A stretch of 64,000 nt of DNA. Origin: Epiperipatus broadwayi. Its lineage: Eukaryota > Onychophora > Udeonychophora > Euonychophora > Peripatidae. The stretch spans positions 11,801,100 through 11,865,099 of the forward strand of contig JAQFVV010000022.1 of assembly GCA_028023455.1 (NCBI GenBank), in the 5' to 3' direction. The position numbers and the translations under genes are program-made. The notes below the pieces were generated by a model. That model made no database searches and was not told the origin of the DNA. It saw only the letters and a list, made by a program, of their open reading frames with translations. Shown piece after piece: positions 37,274-49,930 of the stretch (position 1 is the stretch's first letter; each line of letters starts with the position of its first letter).

Positions 37274-39600
37274 CTTGTTATATTTTCTATCAATAAAGCT
37301 TTTCTATCAATAAAGTTAGCTTTTCAAATATTTGTTCAATAATAAAATATTTACATTAGTTTTATAATTTAATTTTTATTTGCTTATTGTTTCATGCTAT
37401 ACAACCAATATCAGAGATAAAAGTTTTCATATTTACATTGTTTATTCCATAAATTTTTAAAAGCCATTATCATGCCTTTTACTTCTTTTTGTTTAATAAT
37501 AGATTATGATAATAACTAAAAAAAAAAACAATTGATTTCTTCTACCAAAATAGATAAAAAACAATTGTTAGGTCATTTCCTAATCGAGCAGTTTCAAGCG
37601 ATGTAACATGGTTGTTATAATCAACACAGTGACATTAAATTATATTGTTTTAATGAAATGTATACAGTATTAATATTTTTTATTAGTCATTCATTAGACT
37701 AGATAGAACCCAATCCCTACCTTGCATGAGAGTGGTGTAGTGAAAATTATATGTTAGAAATATTGCATTCAGTAATATCATTTTTTAAAAATTGTTTTTT
37801 ACTCATTCTATTTTCCTTGGATTTGGACCATTATATATTTGGGTAATATTATAGATTAGTTATGAAATTGTAGCTAGATATCAAACATCAACCCAAATTC
37901 GAAGAAAAGCAGATTAGTAAAATGTAAAACAATAATATTAAAAATAAATACAATGTACATTTACAATAAATCAAAATAAAACGTATATAATATGTTAACA
38001 ATCTCAGGTTTTTATTTAAGTGCAGAAAAATATTTGCTAAGTCATCAAAATAAAATATTACTTTTGTAATAAAGTAAAGATTCAGCTTTCCAAATGGGTA
38101 TAAAGTATAGCTCCTAAAGGTATTATAGCTATATTATTCTAAGGTAAGATTATATATAATTCTTAGTTTTAAACTAAACAATTTTATTTATTTATTTAAG
38201 TACAGATGAGTGACATATATGTGACCTTCCATATGGCAGTGAGCTGGTTTACAGTTGTTGTGAGGATAGCTAATAAAAATAGCACTATAAAAATTTTAAG
38301 AAAATTATATTATAAAATAATAACAGCTTAAATAAATTATTAAAAATAATAATAATAAGTAATATTGACTTTTTAGAATGGATTATTAAAAGTAATATTT
38401 TAAAATAATTATAAATAACGTCCTAGATATTGTTATAAGTGATTAAATTTTAAAAAATGAGTTAAAACATTAAGGCTATTTGTTTAAATCAAAGATTAAA
38501 ATTAGAATTAAAAGAATGTATCATTTAATTTCTATATGAATGAGTTGTTTACTACAAAGACAACCTTATTAAGTATATTAGTGCTAAAAGAATTAGATTT
38601 TAAAAATTTAATTTTAAAAAATGTCTACATTTTGGTTTAAATAAAAAGATTAAAAATAAGTTGATTAAAAGATTAAGTCTGGATTTATTTTTAAAACTGC
38701 ATTTTGTGTTTGGGGGTAATAGGTTCATAAACAAGATAAAAAATCAAGCAATTAAATAATTATATTTTGAAAATTAAATGTAATTAAAATAACTGAGATC
38801 CCCTAGGTTAAGTAAAACAAAAATGGTATTAAAGTGTTATAAACAGAAGGTTAATAGTATATGTAGCCAGAGTTTTCTTGAAATTATTATTCTTGATTCT
38901 TGCTTTATTGTTAATTAATTCTACATTATACCATCATGTTTATGATCATCTAAAAAAAAGAAAACCATGGAATATCTGAAGTTTACTCTAGATTTATGCT
39001 GATAAATATGATCAAGCTATCTTAAAGGAATCTCTATTTTATGTGAAGAAACAAATGCCTGAACATCAAATAATTCCAAGAACTGTATATCAGTAGAGAG
39101 AAATTCCTAGGAAATTGGTAGAAGGCACAATAGAGTGTCTTGAAGAAAAGAAATATGATAATAAAATAAATCAATTAATGTATACCATCAAAGAAGAAAT
39201 ACTATTTCATCTAGAAATCCTCACAACAAACTTTAGAGAGGACCCTGGATACAAAAATTATGCTAATGTCTGATATTTATAGGCAAGTTTTTGTTTTTTA
39301 AAAAACAAACTGTTTATCATTTAAACGAATATTCTAAAGTATTAACCATTTTAAATTTTTATTTGATGAAGATCTTTTAAAATATATTAATTATAACTAA
39401 GTACATTTTATTAAACAGAAACCAGTTTTATATGTGTGGTCAATTATTTAATTGATTGATGCTGAGGAAGAAAAAGTTTTGTTAAATGAAGTGTCAGAAT
39501 TCTTTCAAGCTCCATTTAAAGGAGCTTGAAATCAAAATTTGTTTTGGGATCAGTTAAAATTTTGTCTCCTTTCAGGTGAAAAAAAATCTAAAAAGAATAT
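37274..39600. other. AT-rich intron, possible degraded coding near 38.9-39.3 kb
   Basis: Mostly AT-rich unassigned DNA. At about 38930-39290 the sequence is denser in codon-like content, with fragments such as ECLEEKKYDNKINQLMY and YTIKEEILFHLEILTTNFRE across frames. It may be an eroded transposon ORF, but I cannot name the family. A small hairpin CAAGCTCC...GGAGCTTG lies at about 39507-39529. Confidence 0.35.
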
Positions 39601-39644
39601 ATATATATATAACCAAAGAATTTTGTCGGTATTTACATATTAGA

Positions 39645-39845
39645 CTTGCTACGCTTTTCACATTCCTATCAATCTTCTGATAACTTTTTAACTTATGATC
39701 TGACCAAATAACGTGTACACTTGGATCTTGTATAAGCTTAAAATGATAACTTCTTCAAAATGGACCATGTGTACATGATATTTTCACAAGATTTACAAAG
39801 TTATCAGCAGTCTGATTACGTATGTGAAAAGGTATAGTAGTTCTA
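39645..39845. repeat. Imperfect foldback repeat
   Basis: The left arm (TGCTACGCTTTTCACATTCC ... CTTCTGATAACTTT) is mirrored with mismatches by the right arm (AAAGTTATCAGCAGTCTGAT ... TATGTGAAAAGGTATAGTAG). The element is about 200 bp with no coding, and I see no second copy in the window. Confidence 0.65.
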
Positions 39846-40696
39846 ATACATGACAGTAATTGCACCGACTAAATATAACAATACTAAAAATATGAATTTA
39901 ACACAAAAATAAATCTGAAAAAGTTTTATGCAATTCCCAAATGTTACTTTAAATACAGACAAAACAAATACTAAATTACAAAATGCTTAAAATATGAACA
40001 TATGGTACTTACTATGTAATATATAACAGAAATTGTCATGATGAAACTATTAATTTGTCTGTTCTATTTTTGTCTCAAAATGAAGACTAAAAGTAATTTT
40101 TTTTATTTTTCCCAAAATCAGACTTACATAACACATGATTGTGCAATGTAATGACTGCATGGGATCATCACATCAGAAATGATAATAAGTAGTAAATGTA
40201 TTTTTTTTCAAAACCACAAAAATTTAAAACAAACACTTTTATTATTTCTTCAACGTGGTGGACTAATTTTTTTGATGTCGTCCAGTATGATTCACACAAA
40301 AATGAACAGTAACCAGAAGCTCATAATTCAGAAGTTTTATAAGCTTTCCAACAGTCTGAAGAAATTGTCAATTCCTCTTCCACATTTCAGACTATTCTAA
40401 ATACAACAGTTTACAGCTTTTATACTATGTTAATAAAATGTTATTGTATATTATATATGTAATGAATTTGGCAGAATAATAGTTTAATATACATCTAATT
40501 TAATTAAATAATTACATTGTTATCGTGAAATATCCTTTCTTATAATTTTGTTAAATGCAACAATATATATGAGTAGAGTGGATGTCACACATCCATATCA
40601 TGATTATCATTTTATTTAACAAACTACCACAATATTTAATTTGGATTGCATTTGCAAAATAATGCTTAGCCAAGTCAAAAGTGTCAAAGCCTTTGT
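39846..40696. other. Intron sequence, nothing recognised
   Basis: AT-rich DNA. The 73-codon frame at 40179-40400 has no recognisable domain. Confidence 0.4.
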
Positions 40697-40808
40697 CAAG
40701 CATTGTTAGCCGAGAGATCAGCACAGCCACCTTGCAAGCAAGCAGTTGCTTGCAGACAGTTGTTGTGAGTTTGCTTCCTGGCCGATGCTATGACATACAG
40801 AAAAAAAA
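40697..40808 (+). repeat. tRNA-related poly-A SINE (sense)
   Basis: Head AGCCGAGAGATCAGCACAGC, then CTTGCAAGCAAGCAGTTGC, then GAGTTTGCTTCCTGGCCGA and GATGCTATGACAT with an A8 tail. A short internal duplication in the anticodon-like region lengthens this copy. Confidence 0.75.
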
Positions 40809-41099
40809 GTTCAAAGGCTTTTTATTATTATTGCAGGCAAGTAAAACATCTTGATTTTTTAATATATTTATTACTATATAGAAACTCGAGCTTGTTAGAG
40901 CTATTGGTACGCTCTCTATGTGCATTTTTGTAATTACAAGCTCATAAAAGTAATGTCATGTTATATATGACTTGCTTTATTAATTATTATAATTTTTATA
41001 GACTATGTAAAAGACTTTATGATCATTCAATAGATTATTCTTTGAATTGCAACAATAGCCCAACTTTGTACTATTAAATCAAAAAATTAAAAGGAGGTT
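40809..41099. other. Unassigned
   Basis: Under 300 bp of AT-rich DNA with no recognised element. Confidence 0.4.
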
Positions 41100-41950
41100 A
41101 TTGTTTTTCAATAATTAGTTCTTTGTATATCATCATTATTGACCATTATCAATTTAGGATAAATATCTCTCCCCATGTAATGCCATGTCTCTAATTTATA
41201 GCTTCATTTATCCATATTACTTGAGAAAATTTCCATATTTCATGCAAAGATTACATATGTAGTATCACTCTAGATTTTTAAACAATTCAAAACAAAACTC
41301 TCCATATAGTAGTGCCAATTTAATGAGATCCAGTTTAAGCATTTAACTCTCCATCTATTATCACCTCTTTAGAGACTTGTTCATCTCACTACTCTATTAG
41401 AAGCAATTCTTTCAATGAGATTAATACTACCCATTTGTTTTTTTTCAAGCATGCTTTCAGTTTTCTCCCTCATTGTTGTTATAACATATATTTTCACACA
41501 TCAATGTATAATCTAAAATCTCTATACAACTTCTCCATTAAATGTCTACAACTCAGATTCATAAATTACCAGTGTAGAATCACATTGTTTAAAATCCTTA
41601 GACTATATTTTGTTTTAATAATAGCCACTTCTGTCAAAAGCACTTCATTAATGTTTAATTTAATTATCAATTTCTGCCATTATATTTCCAACTATGTTAA
41701 AAATCTGACCTAGATATTTATAGTTATGAACTTTTTAAAAGCCATTAAACTTTAAATTTTTGAACATTTATCAGTAATCTAACATTTTAGTTTTCATTTG
41801 ATAGTTTTTGCAACAGTTTTTCATTTCTGAAGAATTATTCATAAAAGCAATCACATAATCTGCAATCTGTAGATGACTTACATAATTGCTTATTTTTATT
41901 TTTTCCTTTTTTCTTTAAATATCCAACCTACTTCCCATAAAACAAAAGAA
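41100..41950 (-). pseudogene. RTE-type LINE, old copy (antisense)
   Basis: This runs parallel to the minus-strand RTE copy at 45.1-46.0 kb. Shared order: CATCTATTATCACCTCTTTA near 41355 versus CATCTATTATCATATCTTCT near 45303; AATTCTTTCAATGAGATTAA near 41405 versus AATTCTTTCAATGAGGTGTT near 45358; ATAATCTGCAATCTGTAGAT near 41855 versus ATCATCTGCAAAATGTAGAT near 45890. Divergence is heavy and there is no long frame. Open frames on the plus strand here are antisense artefacts. Confidence 0.7.
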
Positions 41951-42632
41951 AAGTGTTTGACAAGAGGCAGTTTTATTTTGGCATCACAGAAATATTTATT
42001 TACATAAATTCTTCAAACAAAATATATTGCATTGAAATAAAACTACAATGCAAACATTAGTAATTAAAAAGAAATAAACATTACTGATTTTACAAAAAAT
42101 AAAAATGTGAAATTAGACTGCAAATTCATTTACAGTCTAATAAAAGATAATGCCAAAATATGCACAATAATGATTTTGATCTTGTTTGGAGAAATTTATT
42201 TTTCCATTTTCTTTACTAAAGAAAGTGCCATCTGTAGAATGTAATTAGAACTAAAATCTGAATTAATCATGAACTGCAAAAATAATTTTTAATATTTTAC
42301 TTTTTTTTTTTTACATTAACAAATGCAATATGAAAAGCAATAACAATTTCATTTAGTAATATCCAATGAAAATAGTAAATTAATCATTTGAAAATAAGTT
42401 ATTTTATTAAAATTCAATCAAAGAAAAAACACGTAAAGTTAACAAATTGGCCACATGAGTTTAATACCACATATCTAAAAGTTTAAAGAGATATGTATAT
42501 TTACTATTAATTTTTATTTTTTTACAAATATTATTTGGGAATAAAGAAATAAGGCTTTACAGTACAAAGATATTCCAGGCAACTAGATGATGTACATCAA
42601 AATAATAGTGAATGTAAATTAGAATAGACAAA

Positions 42633-42717
42633 TAATAGTTTTAACAAGGCTGTAAACCTTAGCAATGAGCGTCTGAAAAAATCGTCACTAAGGTTTACAG
42701 CCTTGTTAAAACTATTA
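42633..42717. mobile_element. 85-bp hairpin with 30-bp perfect arms
   Basis: The arms 42633-42662 and 42688-42717 are perfect reverse complements around a 25-nt loop. Both contain AAGGCTGTAAACCTTA. It shares AAGGCTGTAAACC with the 113-bp foldback at 32018-32130, so a miniature transposon origin is the simplest reading. The size and stem also resemble a microRNA precursor, but there is no evidence of expression. Confidence 0.85.
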
Positions 42718-43012
42718 CTGAAATAATAGTGAGCGTTTAATAAAATTTATAATTACAACTTTAAATAGACAAATAAATAACTGACATTAAATCTAAGGTG
42801 ATGATAAATGAAAAAAGAATAGAATTTTAATACAAAGAAGTTAGTACTAAAAGATTAAAATTTATTATTTTTTTATATTGAACATTTCTACGATATAAAA
42901 CTATGCACACTATTAGTTATATATTCTCTTTTACTTCCTTTTCTTTTTCTGCTTATTTACATGATAAAAAAAATAATACATTGAAAATATGAATGAAAAA
43001 ATGAATCTATAT
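42718..43012. other. Unassigned AT-rich
   Basis: Short AT-rich stretch with no recognised feature. Confidence 0.4.
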
Positions 43013-43800
43013 GCCTACATGGGTATGACTATAATATCAAATCCAAAAAGGCTTTGAGAATTCCATCATCAGTTTTTCAATGAAATGAATGGTTGAATAC
43101 GTGGAAGAGTGAGAAGATTGAAGCCTGTTTTTTTTTCTAAAAAAGAGATTTATTGAGACATTTGAAAAAAATAAAATTTTTACAGAGGTTTCAAATGGTG
43201 AAGTTCTGATTTTAAACCGGGATGCGAAACTAACAGGCATGTGACTGTAGTTGAGGTGCTGGTTCCTTGTGTAGCCAGTCAGGGATTAGTAAGCAATCTC
43301 TGATACAAATACTCTTCAATAGTCCTATGAAAGTTTCAGTAACATTGGAGTTTGCTTAACCAAAAATATATTTACACCTGGTAAGCCAGACTGCAAAGGA
43401 GATAAAATGGAATAATTGAGTAGATGCCGGTCTTGATGGCGTTTTGGATGGAGAGAGTGTCTCTATAATCAAGAGACACTCTTTCACTAATGAAAGATCT
43501 GAGTGGACTGAGGAAAGGACAGATGTGTAATAGGTGAGGGATGGTTTCATCCGCTGTTCATTAACGTTTGATGAATTTCTATCTTAATATAAGCTGAGCA
43601 CTGATTGTGTATATGTGTGGGACATTATGATCTGGCCCAATTTATGAATGCTGATTCTGCATGAAATATGCATATTGGTGATTATGTATTTTTTTTGCAT
43701 GAGTGTAATCATGTATATCGGTTGCTTGAGATAGAATGAAGGATGAATAGATTGAAAAATACTGAGTTCAAATCTCTCTATGTAATCTATTTATATAAGT
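43013..43800 (+). repeat. 460-bp interspersed repeat split by a LINE insertion
   Basis: The left part (43013-43123) ends GAGAAGATTGAAGCCTG. The right part resumes at about 43553 with GTTCATTAACGTTTGATGAA, matching the uninterrupted 'AAGCCTGTCCATTAAAGT' of other copies. Later landmarks TTTATGAATGCTGATTCTGC and TTGGTGATTATGTATT follow. The split dates the LINE insertion after the repeat. Confidence 0.8.
43124..43556 (-). pseudogene. 5'-truncated LINE fragment inserted in a repeat
   Basis: In minus sense the fragment opens with DETIPHLLHICPFLSPLRS, homologous to EESIDHIFLRCPNMSNYRL of the LINE at 13.5 kb. It continues with a segment resembling 'ALW..RCK' and 'RD.LI.P', and ends in an A-rich tail (T-run at 43128-43137 on the plus strand). 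A short CTGTT repeat borders both ends and may be a target duplication. Small open frames at 43037-43240 and 43356-43550 are pieces of this in mixed frames. Confidence 0.7.
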
Positions 43801-45084
43801 TTAGTGTATTAAACAAAATTTTTAGTAGATGAATATTATATTATATTACTAAATTTAACATGCAAAATTTTAATATTCAATATTATTTATTTACTTATTA
43901 TTGGTGTATCGTTGATATTTTAGGGGAGTTAGGTTCTGTGATATTCCTATGCCATTGAGGATATGCGGGGTACCTTATTGGATAATTGGTTAAATCTCAT
44001 AATTATTGTTAAACAATTTATTGATATTAATATAATAATATATTAGACATGAAATGAGTAAGATTGATATTATTAGAAATTTTATTTAAAAGAAAAAGAA
44101 ATCTAATAAGACTGAGCTAGAAATTTATTATTTATATGTACCATACATAATAGTTGGTGGATTAGTCGTCTGGTCAAGTTATAATATACATAAAGACTGC
44201 CAGCATAATTATAAAAATAATAGATAACAAGAATCATTAGTAAGATTATTTCATTAATCCATTAATCTCTTTGATGAGATCAACTCAGTATAAATATAAG
44301 GACACAATAGTTTAGAATATAAAGACACAATATTAGCTTCAATAGAAAATTGTCAGAATGATTGAGGAATGGCAGAAAGTATACGTGATAATGAGATAAT
44401 GCAAGCATGCACACATACCACTAATTCATTTATAACAGCAATTTATACATTTATTTATAGTACTAAAATGTGCTATTACAATTAATGAAGTCATTACGCA
44501 AAAAATTATGATTGTAATAATAAATCTGTCTAAATCAATTATTACTATTTTAAAATTAATATGTCAAAAAATGTCTATATATAAAAATGTATTTTCTATC
44601 GTTGACAATTACAGATTTATAACAAAAAAAGAATACGTCATTTGTTCTCAAGCAAAAATAGAATGATATGAAAAAAATAAAATTATAAAAAAGATAAACA
44701 GGGTTTTTATTTTTAATAAGATTTAAAATATTTTTATCTACGTAATGATCATTCACAACATGGAAGGGTAAAAGATAGCAACAAGAAATATGGATGGTAC
44801 TCTTCTTTTTTTTATCAATTATATTTTTAAAGAACTGAAATTATAATTAAAATTTATATTTATCTTTCTCTTTCATAACTGTTTTCCAAATGTCTAACTA
44901 TCAACAGAAATAAAACAATTAGAAATTTGGATTTCAGTTCAACTTTCAACTAATAACTTTAATGAGCAATTTACTGTTTCTGATACACGTGAAGAGTGAA
45001 GAAAATTGTCCAATCAAAAAGAAAAAAAATATTGTACTAAAAAAAAAGGAATACAAATTTCAATCAGCATAAGGGTAAAATTAA
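43801..45084. other. Intron sequence, nothing recognised
   Basis: AT-rich DNA. Small frames such as 44556-44756 have no family resemblance. Confidence 0.4.
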
Positions 45085-47890
45085 CTAATTTTAAATTGTG
45101 TACCGTCATCATCATTTTCAATCATGAAATGATCCACAGCAGGATGAAGGTCTCTCTAAGTTCAACTCATTTTCTCCGATCTCTAGCCTCTCTTTTTCAA
45201 ATCATCCCAGCACACTTTTTATTTCATCCATCCATCACATATGTGGTCTCTTTTTAAGTCTAGTCCAATCTTTTGGAATCCAGTTTAAGATTTCAACTGT
45301 TCATCTATTATCATATCTTCTAACTATATGACCATCCCAACTCCATTGCAGTCTTTTAATTCTTTCAATGAGGTGTTAGTAACACTTGTTTATTCTCTAA
45401 CTCATGTATTTCATTTTTGATATCTTCTTGTTATTCCTAACATATATTTCTCCATACTTTGTTGAGTGGCCTGAAGTTTCTGTATTGATCTTCTGTTAAG
45501 TGTCCTAGTTTCACATCCATAAGTAAGAACTGGTAACAAACAAGTTTAATTCTATGATTAATTTCATTCATTATGTTTCCATCTGTAGAAATAATGTGAC
45601 TAAGATATTTGTAGTTGTTAACTTTTTCTAATTCTTCATCATCAATAGTTATTGTCTTCTTTTGAAAAAAATATATTGAACATTACTTTAATATTTTAAC
45701 ATTTCTTTTTAATCCTACTTTTTTTTAATGTGTCAAAGCATTGACTGGGAAGCGAATCCCAGGACAACTGCTTGTAAGGCAGCTGTGCTAGCCACTCAGC
45801 CATCAATGCTTGACATACTTTCTTATCTTCATCTGTTAATTCTTGCAGCACTTTCTGAAGCCCTAAAGCCTTATTTGCAAAAACAGTTATATCATCTGCA
45901 AAATGTAGATGATTTAAATAATCTCCATTTATTTTTATTCCTTTATCTTTTTATTGTGATCCACAAAATACTTCTTGCAAAATTGTTGTAAAAAGTTTTG
46001 GAGATATGGAGTCATCCTGTCATAAATCTTCTTAATGTTAATCTTTTTAATATCATTACATAATCTAATTATTGCTGTTGCATTTTTATAAATATTCTTC
46101 AGAATATTAGAATATGCTGGGTTTATACCTTGACGATCCAATGCTTTAATCATGGAAGAAATGCTTATAGAATTAAATGTATTTTCATAATCTACAAATC
46201 CAAAACATAATGGCAATTCATATTCATTGGTCGTTTTCATAACTTCTTTCAATATTTGGATATGATCCACTGTATTAAAACCACTTTTAAATCCAGCTTG
46301 TTCTTTTGGTTAGTTAAAATCCAAAGTTCGCTGTAGACGAGTTATTATTATTTTGGTAAAAAAAATTTATGTAGAACTGATAAAAGACTGATAGCTCTGT
46401 AATTTCTAATATCTTCTTTATCACCTTTTTAAAATATTAATATTAATACTGCGTTCTTCCAATCATCTGCTACATCTTTAGCATTTAGACCATTTGATAT
46501 ATATATATAACTTGACAAACATTTTCTATTTTTTCGTTTACTTTTTTTAAGATATTAATTATAATTTCATCTTTACCTGGAGGTTTTCCCTTCTTTATAA
46601 GGTTAATTGCATGTGTCGCTTTTTTATTTAAAATCCTGAACAATTCAGACTCTTCTACACATTTCATGAGATATTCTCTCTTTTAGTAATAGTTCTATTT
46701 TTCTTTCTTATTGCAAAAATAAGTGTCCTACCTATACCAAGATGTTTTTACACTTTTGAAAGTTTTATTCTCTATACAGCTTTCTTTATAGGTCACACAT
46801 ATTTTTTTATATCATTATCACCTTTTTTCACACCATTTTAAGAAATTCGAAATATTCCATTCTTCTTAACGCATTATTATTCTATATTTTCATATTTCTT
46901 CTTTCTTTCATATATTATTTTGTTTCAGTAGAACTTTCACTGATCAACTATTGCTTTTTTTGTTCCAGCTAACTTTGTTGCAGTTTTTAAAAGTGTATCA
47001 GTTATTTTACTATTGATTTCATTCAAATCTGAATCATATTCAAAATCTGTTAATATTTGAAAACGATTTGCAAGTTCTAATTTAAATTCACTGGAATGTT
47101 TCTGAAAATTAGGAATATCAACTATGAATATTGTTTTTCTTAATAATTTTTATCTCTCTAGTTTTCTTTAATGTGTATCTTACATCTCATTAATCGATAA
47201 TCACTTTCTGTGTTGAATTTATTAAGAACAGTCCAATGTAATTTCTGTTAATCAAAATATATCCAATTCTATTGTATCTTCAGTTGGATGCTTCAATGTC
47301 AATTTGCATTTAACATTTTCTCAAAAACTGACTTTATAATATAAAGTTTTTCTTTTTCTGAAAACTTCACAAGTCCATGTCTCCTCTCATTTCTATCACC
47401 ATAACCAAATTTACTTACAACATTTACATCTTGCAATTGTTTGACAATTTTAGCATTAAAGTCTCTCATGACAATTTTAAAATGTTAATTTGTCTGAACA
47501 AAAGCCTTTCATACAATCTTATAAAAATCCTCAACTTTGTCATCACAATAAGAATTTGTGGACTATAAACCTGAATTATCTGCATTTGATATCTGCTATT
47601 AAGTTGAATAACTTACCTTACCACTCTATCTGACACACCATCAATCTTCAAATGATTGTTCTGCTTTTTATTTATAATAAATACTACTCCATTTGTACTT
47701 TGAATGTGTGTGCTTTTGCAATACAATACACACCTACTTTTTAAATCAACTGTCTCTTCATCTTTTTTCCTAACTTAACAAAGTCCAATAATGTCTCATG
47801 TAATATGAAACAGTTCTTCTTCAAATTGTTGCAATCTTCCTTCACTTGAAAGTTATCTGCAGTTGTAAGTAGCTAAAATATTTTGTCAAC
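45085..47890 (-). pseudogene. RTE-type LINE, near full length but decayed
   Basis: In minus sense the endonuclease starts near 47885 with LSSEGRLQQFEEEL and DIIGL. The region at 46667-46485 reads INLIKKGKPPGKDEI, matching the 'M..GKAPG.DGI' block ahead of the RT. At 46270-46130 it reads DHIQILKEV, then CFGFVDYENTFNSI, the RT palm block, followed by ALDRQGINPAYSNIL. The C-terminal part runs to 45100 with the same 3' end found at 15.7 and 30.4 kb (CTTCATCCTGCTGTGGAT in minus sense), ending next to a GATGATGATGACGG tail. Total ~2.8 kb fits a full RTE ORF. Stops and frameshifts are frequent, and an antisense SINE lies at 45720-45816. Confidence 0.82.
45720..45816 (-). repeat. tRNA-related poly-A SINE inside an RTE LINE
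   Basis: In minus sense: GGCTGAGTGGCTAGCACAG, then CTTACAAGCAGTTG, then GGGATTCGCTTCCCAGTC and AATGCTTTGACAC with an A-rich tail. It interrupts the RTE copy at the C-terminal coding part, so it is younger than that LINE. Confidence 0.8.
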
Positions 47891-49254
47891 TAATTTTGAT
47901 TAAAACTTTTCAGCCAATCAAAACTGATATCATTGTAAATTTAAAGTATTTTAATAAAAAAGGGGGGAGAAAGAATGAAATAATTTCATCACTTATGCAA
48001 TTAATGATTAAATTTATATGATCAAAAATTACTATATCTAAGTTGAAAATACTATTTACTTACTTGATTTAAATTATAACCTTGTAATTTACTTCAAACA
48101 TATCCATGCAAAATGCAACATTATTAACAAACTTAAAATACAATAGCAAAATAAAATACAAATTTCATTCAGCATAAAAACAAAAATAAATTTTCATTGT
48201 ATAGTATTAATAATCAATTTGGAAAGTGTGTACTGCTTACATTTCAGGTAAAATATTCAGATGAAAAATTTTGAATTAAAACTTTCATGAATGCCAATTT
48301 CAGTTAAATCAAAACTGCTACTATAGTAAATGTATTTTTAGTTTAAAAAATGAGGGAGGAAAATGATTTCATGGATTATGCATTTAATAATAAATTTTGT
48401 ATGATGAAAATGTGCAACAAATAAATTGAATAAGGTTCATGATTTTAATTTAAATTTAAATGGCCTATATATATATCTGTCATTATAACATATATTATTT
48501 GAAAATTTGCTAGATCATTGTAAGTAAATAAGCAAATATTTTATCTAGCGCCGTGCTTGCAATTATATTTCATTCCAATATCAGCCTTTCAAGCTAATTG
48601 AGCACGTGCCTTTTGAGTATTAAATAAATGAATACTCTCTTCTTCAATCCAAGATATAGGAAAATGATTATCATGTGTAATAAAATGTGATATTTATGCT
48701 ATAAAAATAGCACAGCTAACATATTTACATATAAAGTGCTGTTTATTTAGATCAGCATAGTATATACTGTAAAAAAAAGTTTTAAATAATGATTATAATA
48801 TGCAAACACATACATTTTTTTATTTTTAATAGCTCAGAATTTGTATTTTGTAAGGTTTTAGTGATACACAATAGATAATTTAGCTATCCTAAACTGATGA
48901 TAAATAACAAGTCTTTATGTACAGAACAATATAGTCAAATGAGATATTATTAAACATTTTTTAATTCTAAATAACTTCACATAAATAATATAATACTATA
49001 AATTTAAAAAAAAAATGAAACTTCAATGTGGGGTTTTTTTTCAGTGCAATGGGAAACAATTTTGCAGAAAAACTCAAAACTTATAAACTGTGAGCTTAGT
49101 CTCTCTTTCTTGGTCTATTTTACTATACATTTGAATAGTAAAACCATCCCCATTTTTTTCTAGGGATATTGAAATTTTTTTTATAAAACATGTTCTTTTT
49201 AAACTTCATAGCTACATACATTTTTAGTACATACATTTTCAATTGAAATCATAG
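47891..49254. other. Intron sequence, possible diverged duplication
   Basis: Two passages resemble each other: about 47885-48110 (TCAGCCAATCAAAACTGATA ... GGGGGGAGAAAGAATGAAAT) and about 48280-48440 (TCAGTTAAATCAAAACTGCT ... TGAGGGAGGAAAATGATTTC). This suggests an old ~400-bp duplication. No coding recognised. Confidence 0.45.
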
Positions 49255-49930
49255 CAATTAATATTACTGAACACCACATCACTTCTTTAACTTATGGTAC
49301 AAGAATCATTGTAAGCTTCAACAACTAATGCAACATCTTGATAATACTTTGGATAAGGATGCCAATAAGACAATTCTACAATTCTGGAAGGACTTCAATA
49401 TAAAAATAGATGTTTATTTTATAAACAATGCATGAAGCAAGATCACTAACATAACTCAACCTTATAAGAAAGTCTGCCAATATGAAAAAAAAATTATTTC
49501 AATTATATGGGAAACTATATTTGATCTAATTAAGAAATCAGAATTTAGAGAAGTTGATGATAACAATATTGAAAGCTTTTGAAATCAAACACAGAAGAAT
49601 TAACTAACAAGGAATTGATGCAACTGAATGAAGGAAAGAAAGACAGTGAAGAAAAGAAAATTGATAAGCCTGTAGAGAAAAACTTAGATATCAAAAAACT
49701 GAAGAAACTGATTTCTTATCACAAGGATATGAACAACATAATGAGATCTTATAAGATTTATAAAAAGAAAACCAAAGATGCAAGTCAACCATTCATTCTA
49801 AACTTTTTTTCTAGAGATCATCAGGCATCAACAACTGAAGTACCTCTTTCAAAAAAATCCAAGATCATCAAAGGATTTAGAAGAGGATTGTGGATTCTTA
49901 GATTGAGCAACTGATGACTCAGAAAACTGG
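49255..49930 (+). pseudogene. Tigger/pogo-type transposase, C-terminal remnant
   Basis: Reading across frames, 49380-49915 resembles the C-terminal part of Tigger/jerky transposases: QFWKDFNIKID, then a degraded core, then EFREVDDNNIES, then SNTEELTNKELMQLNE. In Tigger proteins a 'FW..YNI..AI' segment is followed by an acidic 'EE.L..LLESH..ELTNEDLMEL' segment in this order. A frameshift lies near 49578, so the 111-codon frame beginning at 49579 has no genuine start. The DDE catalytic region was not found upstream. Confidence 0.75.

Noticed and set aside
45728-45991. 87-codon plus-strand ORF
   Set aside because: It is antisense to the SINE and the RTE LINE C-terminus at this site.
49579-49914. 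111-codon ORF as a stand-alone small gene
   Set aside because: Its first residues continue a Tigger-type motif from another frame upstream, so it is a frameshifted transposase piece, not a gene with its own start.
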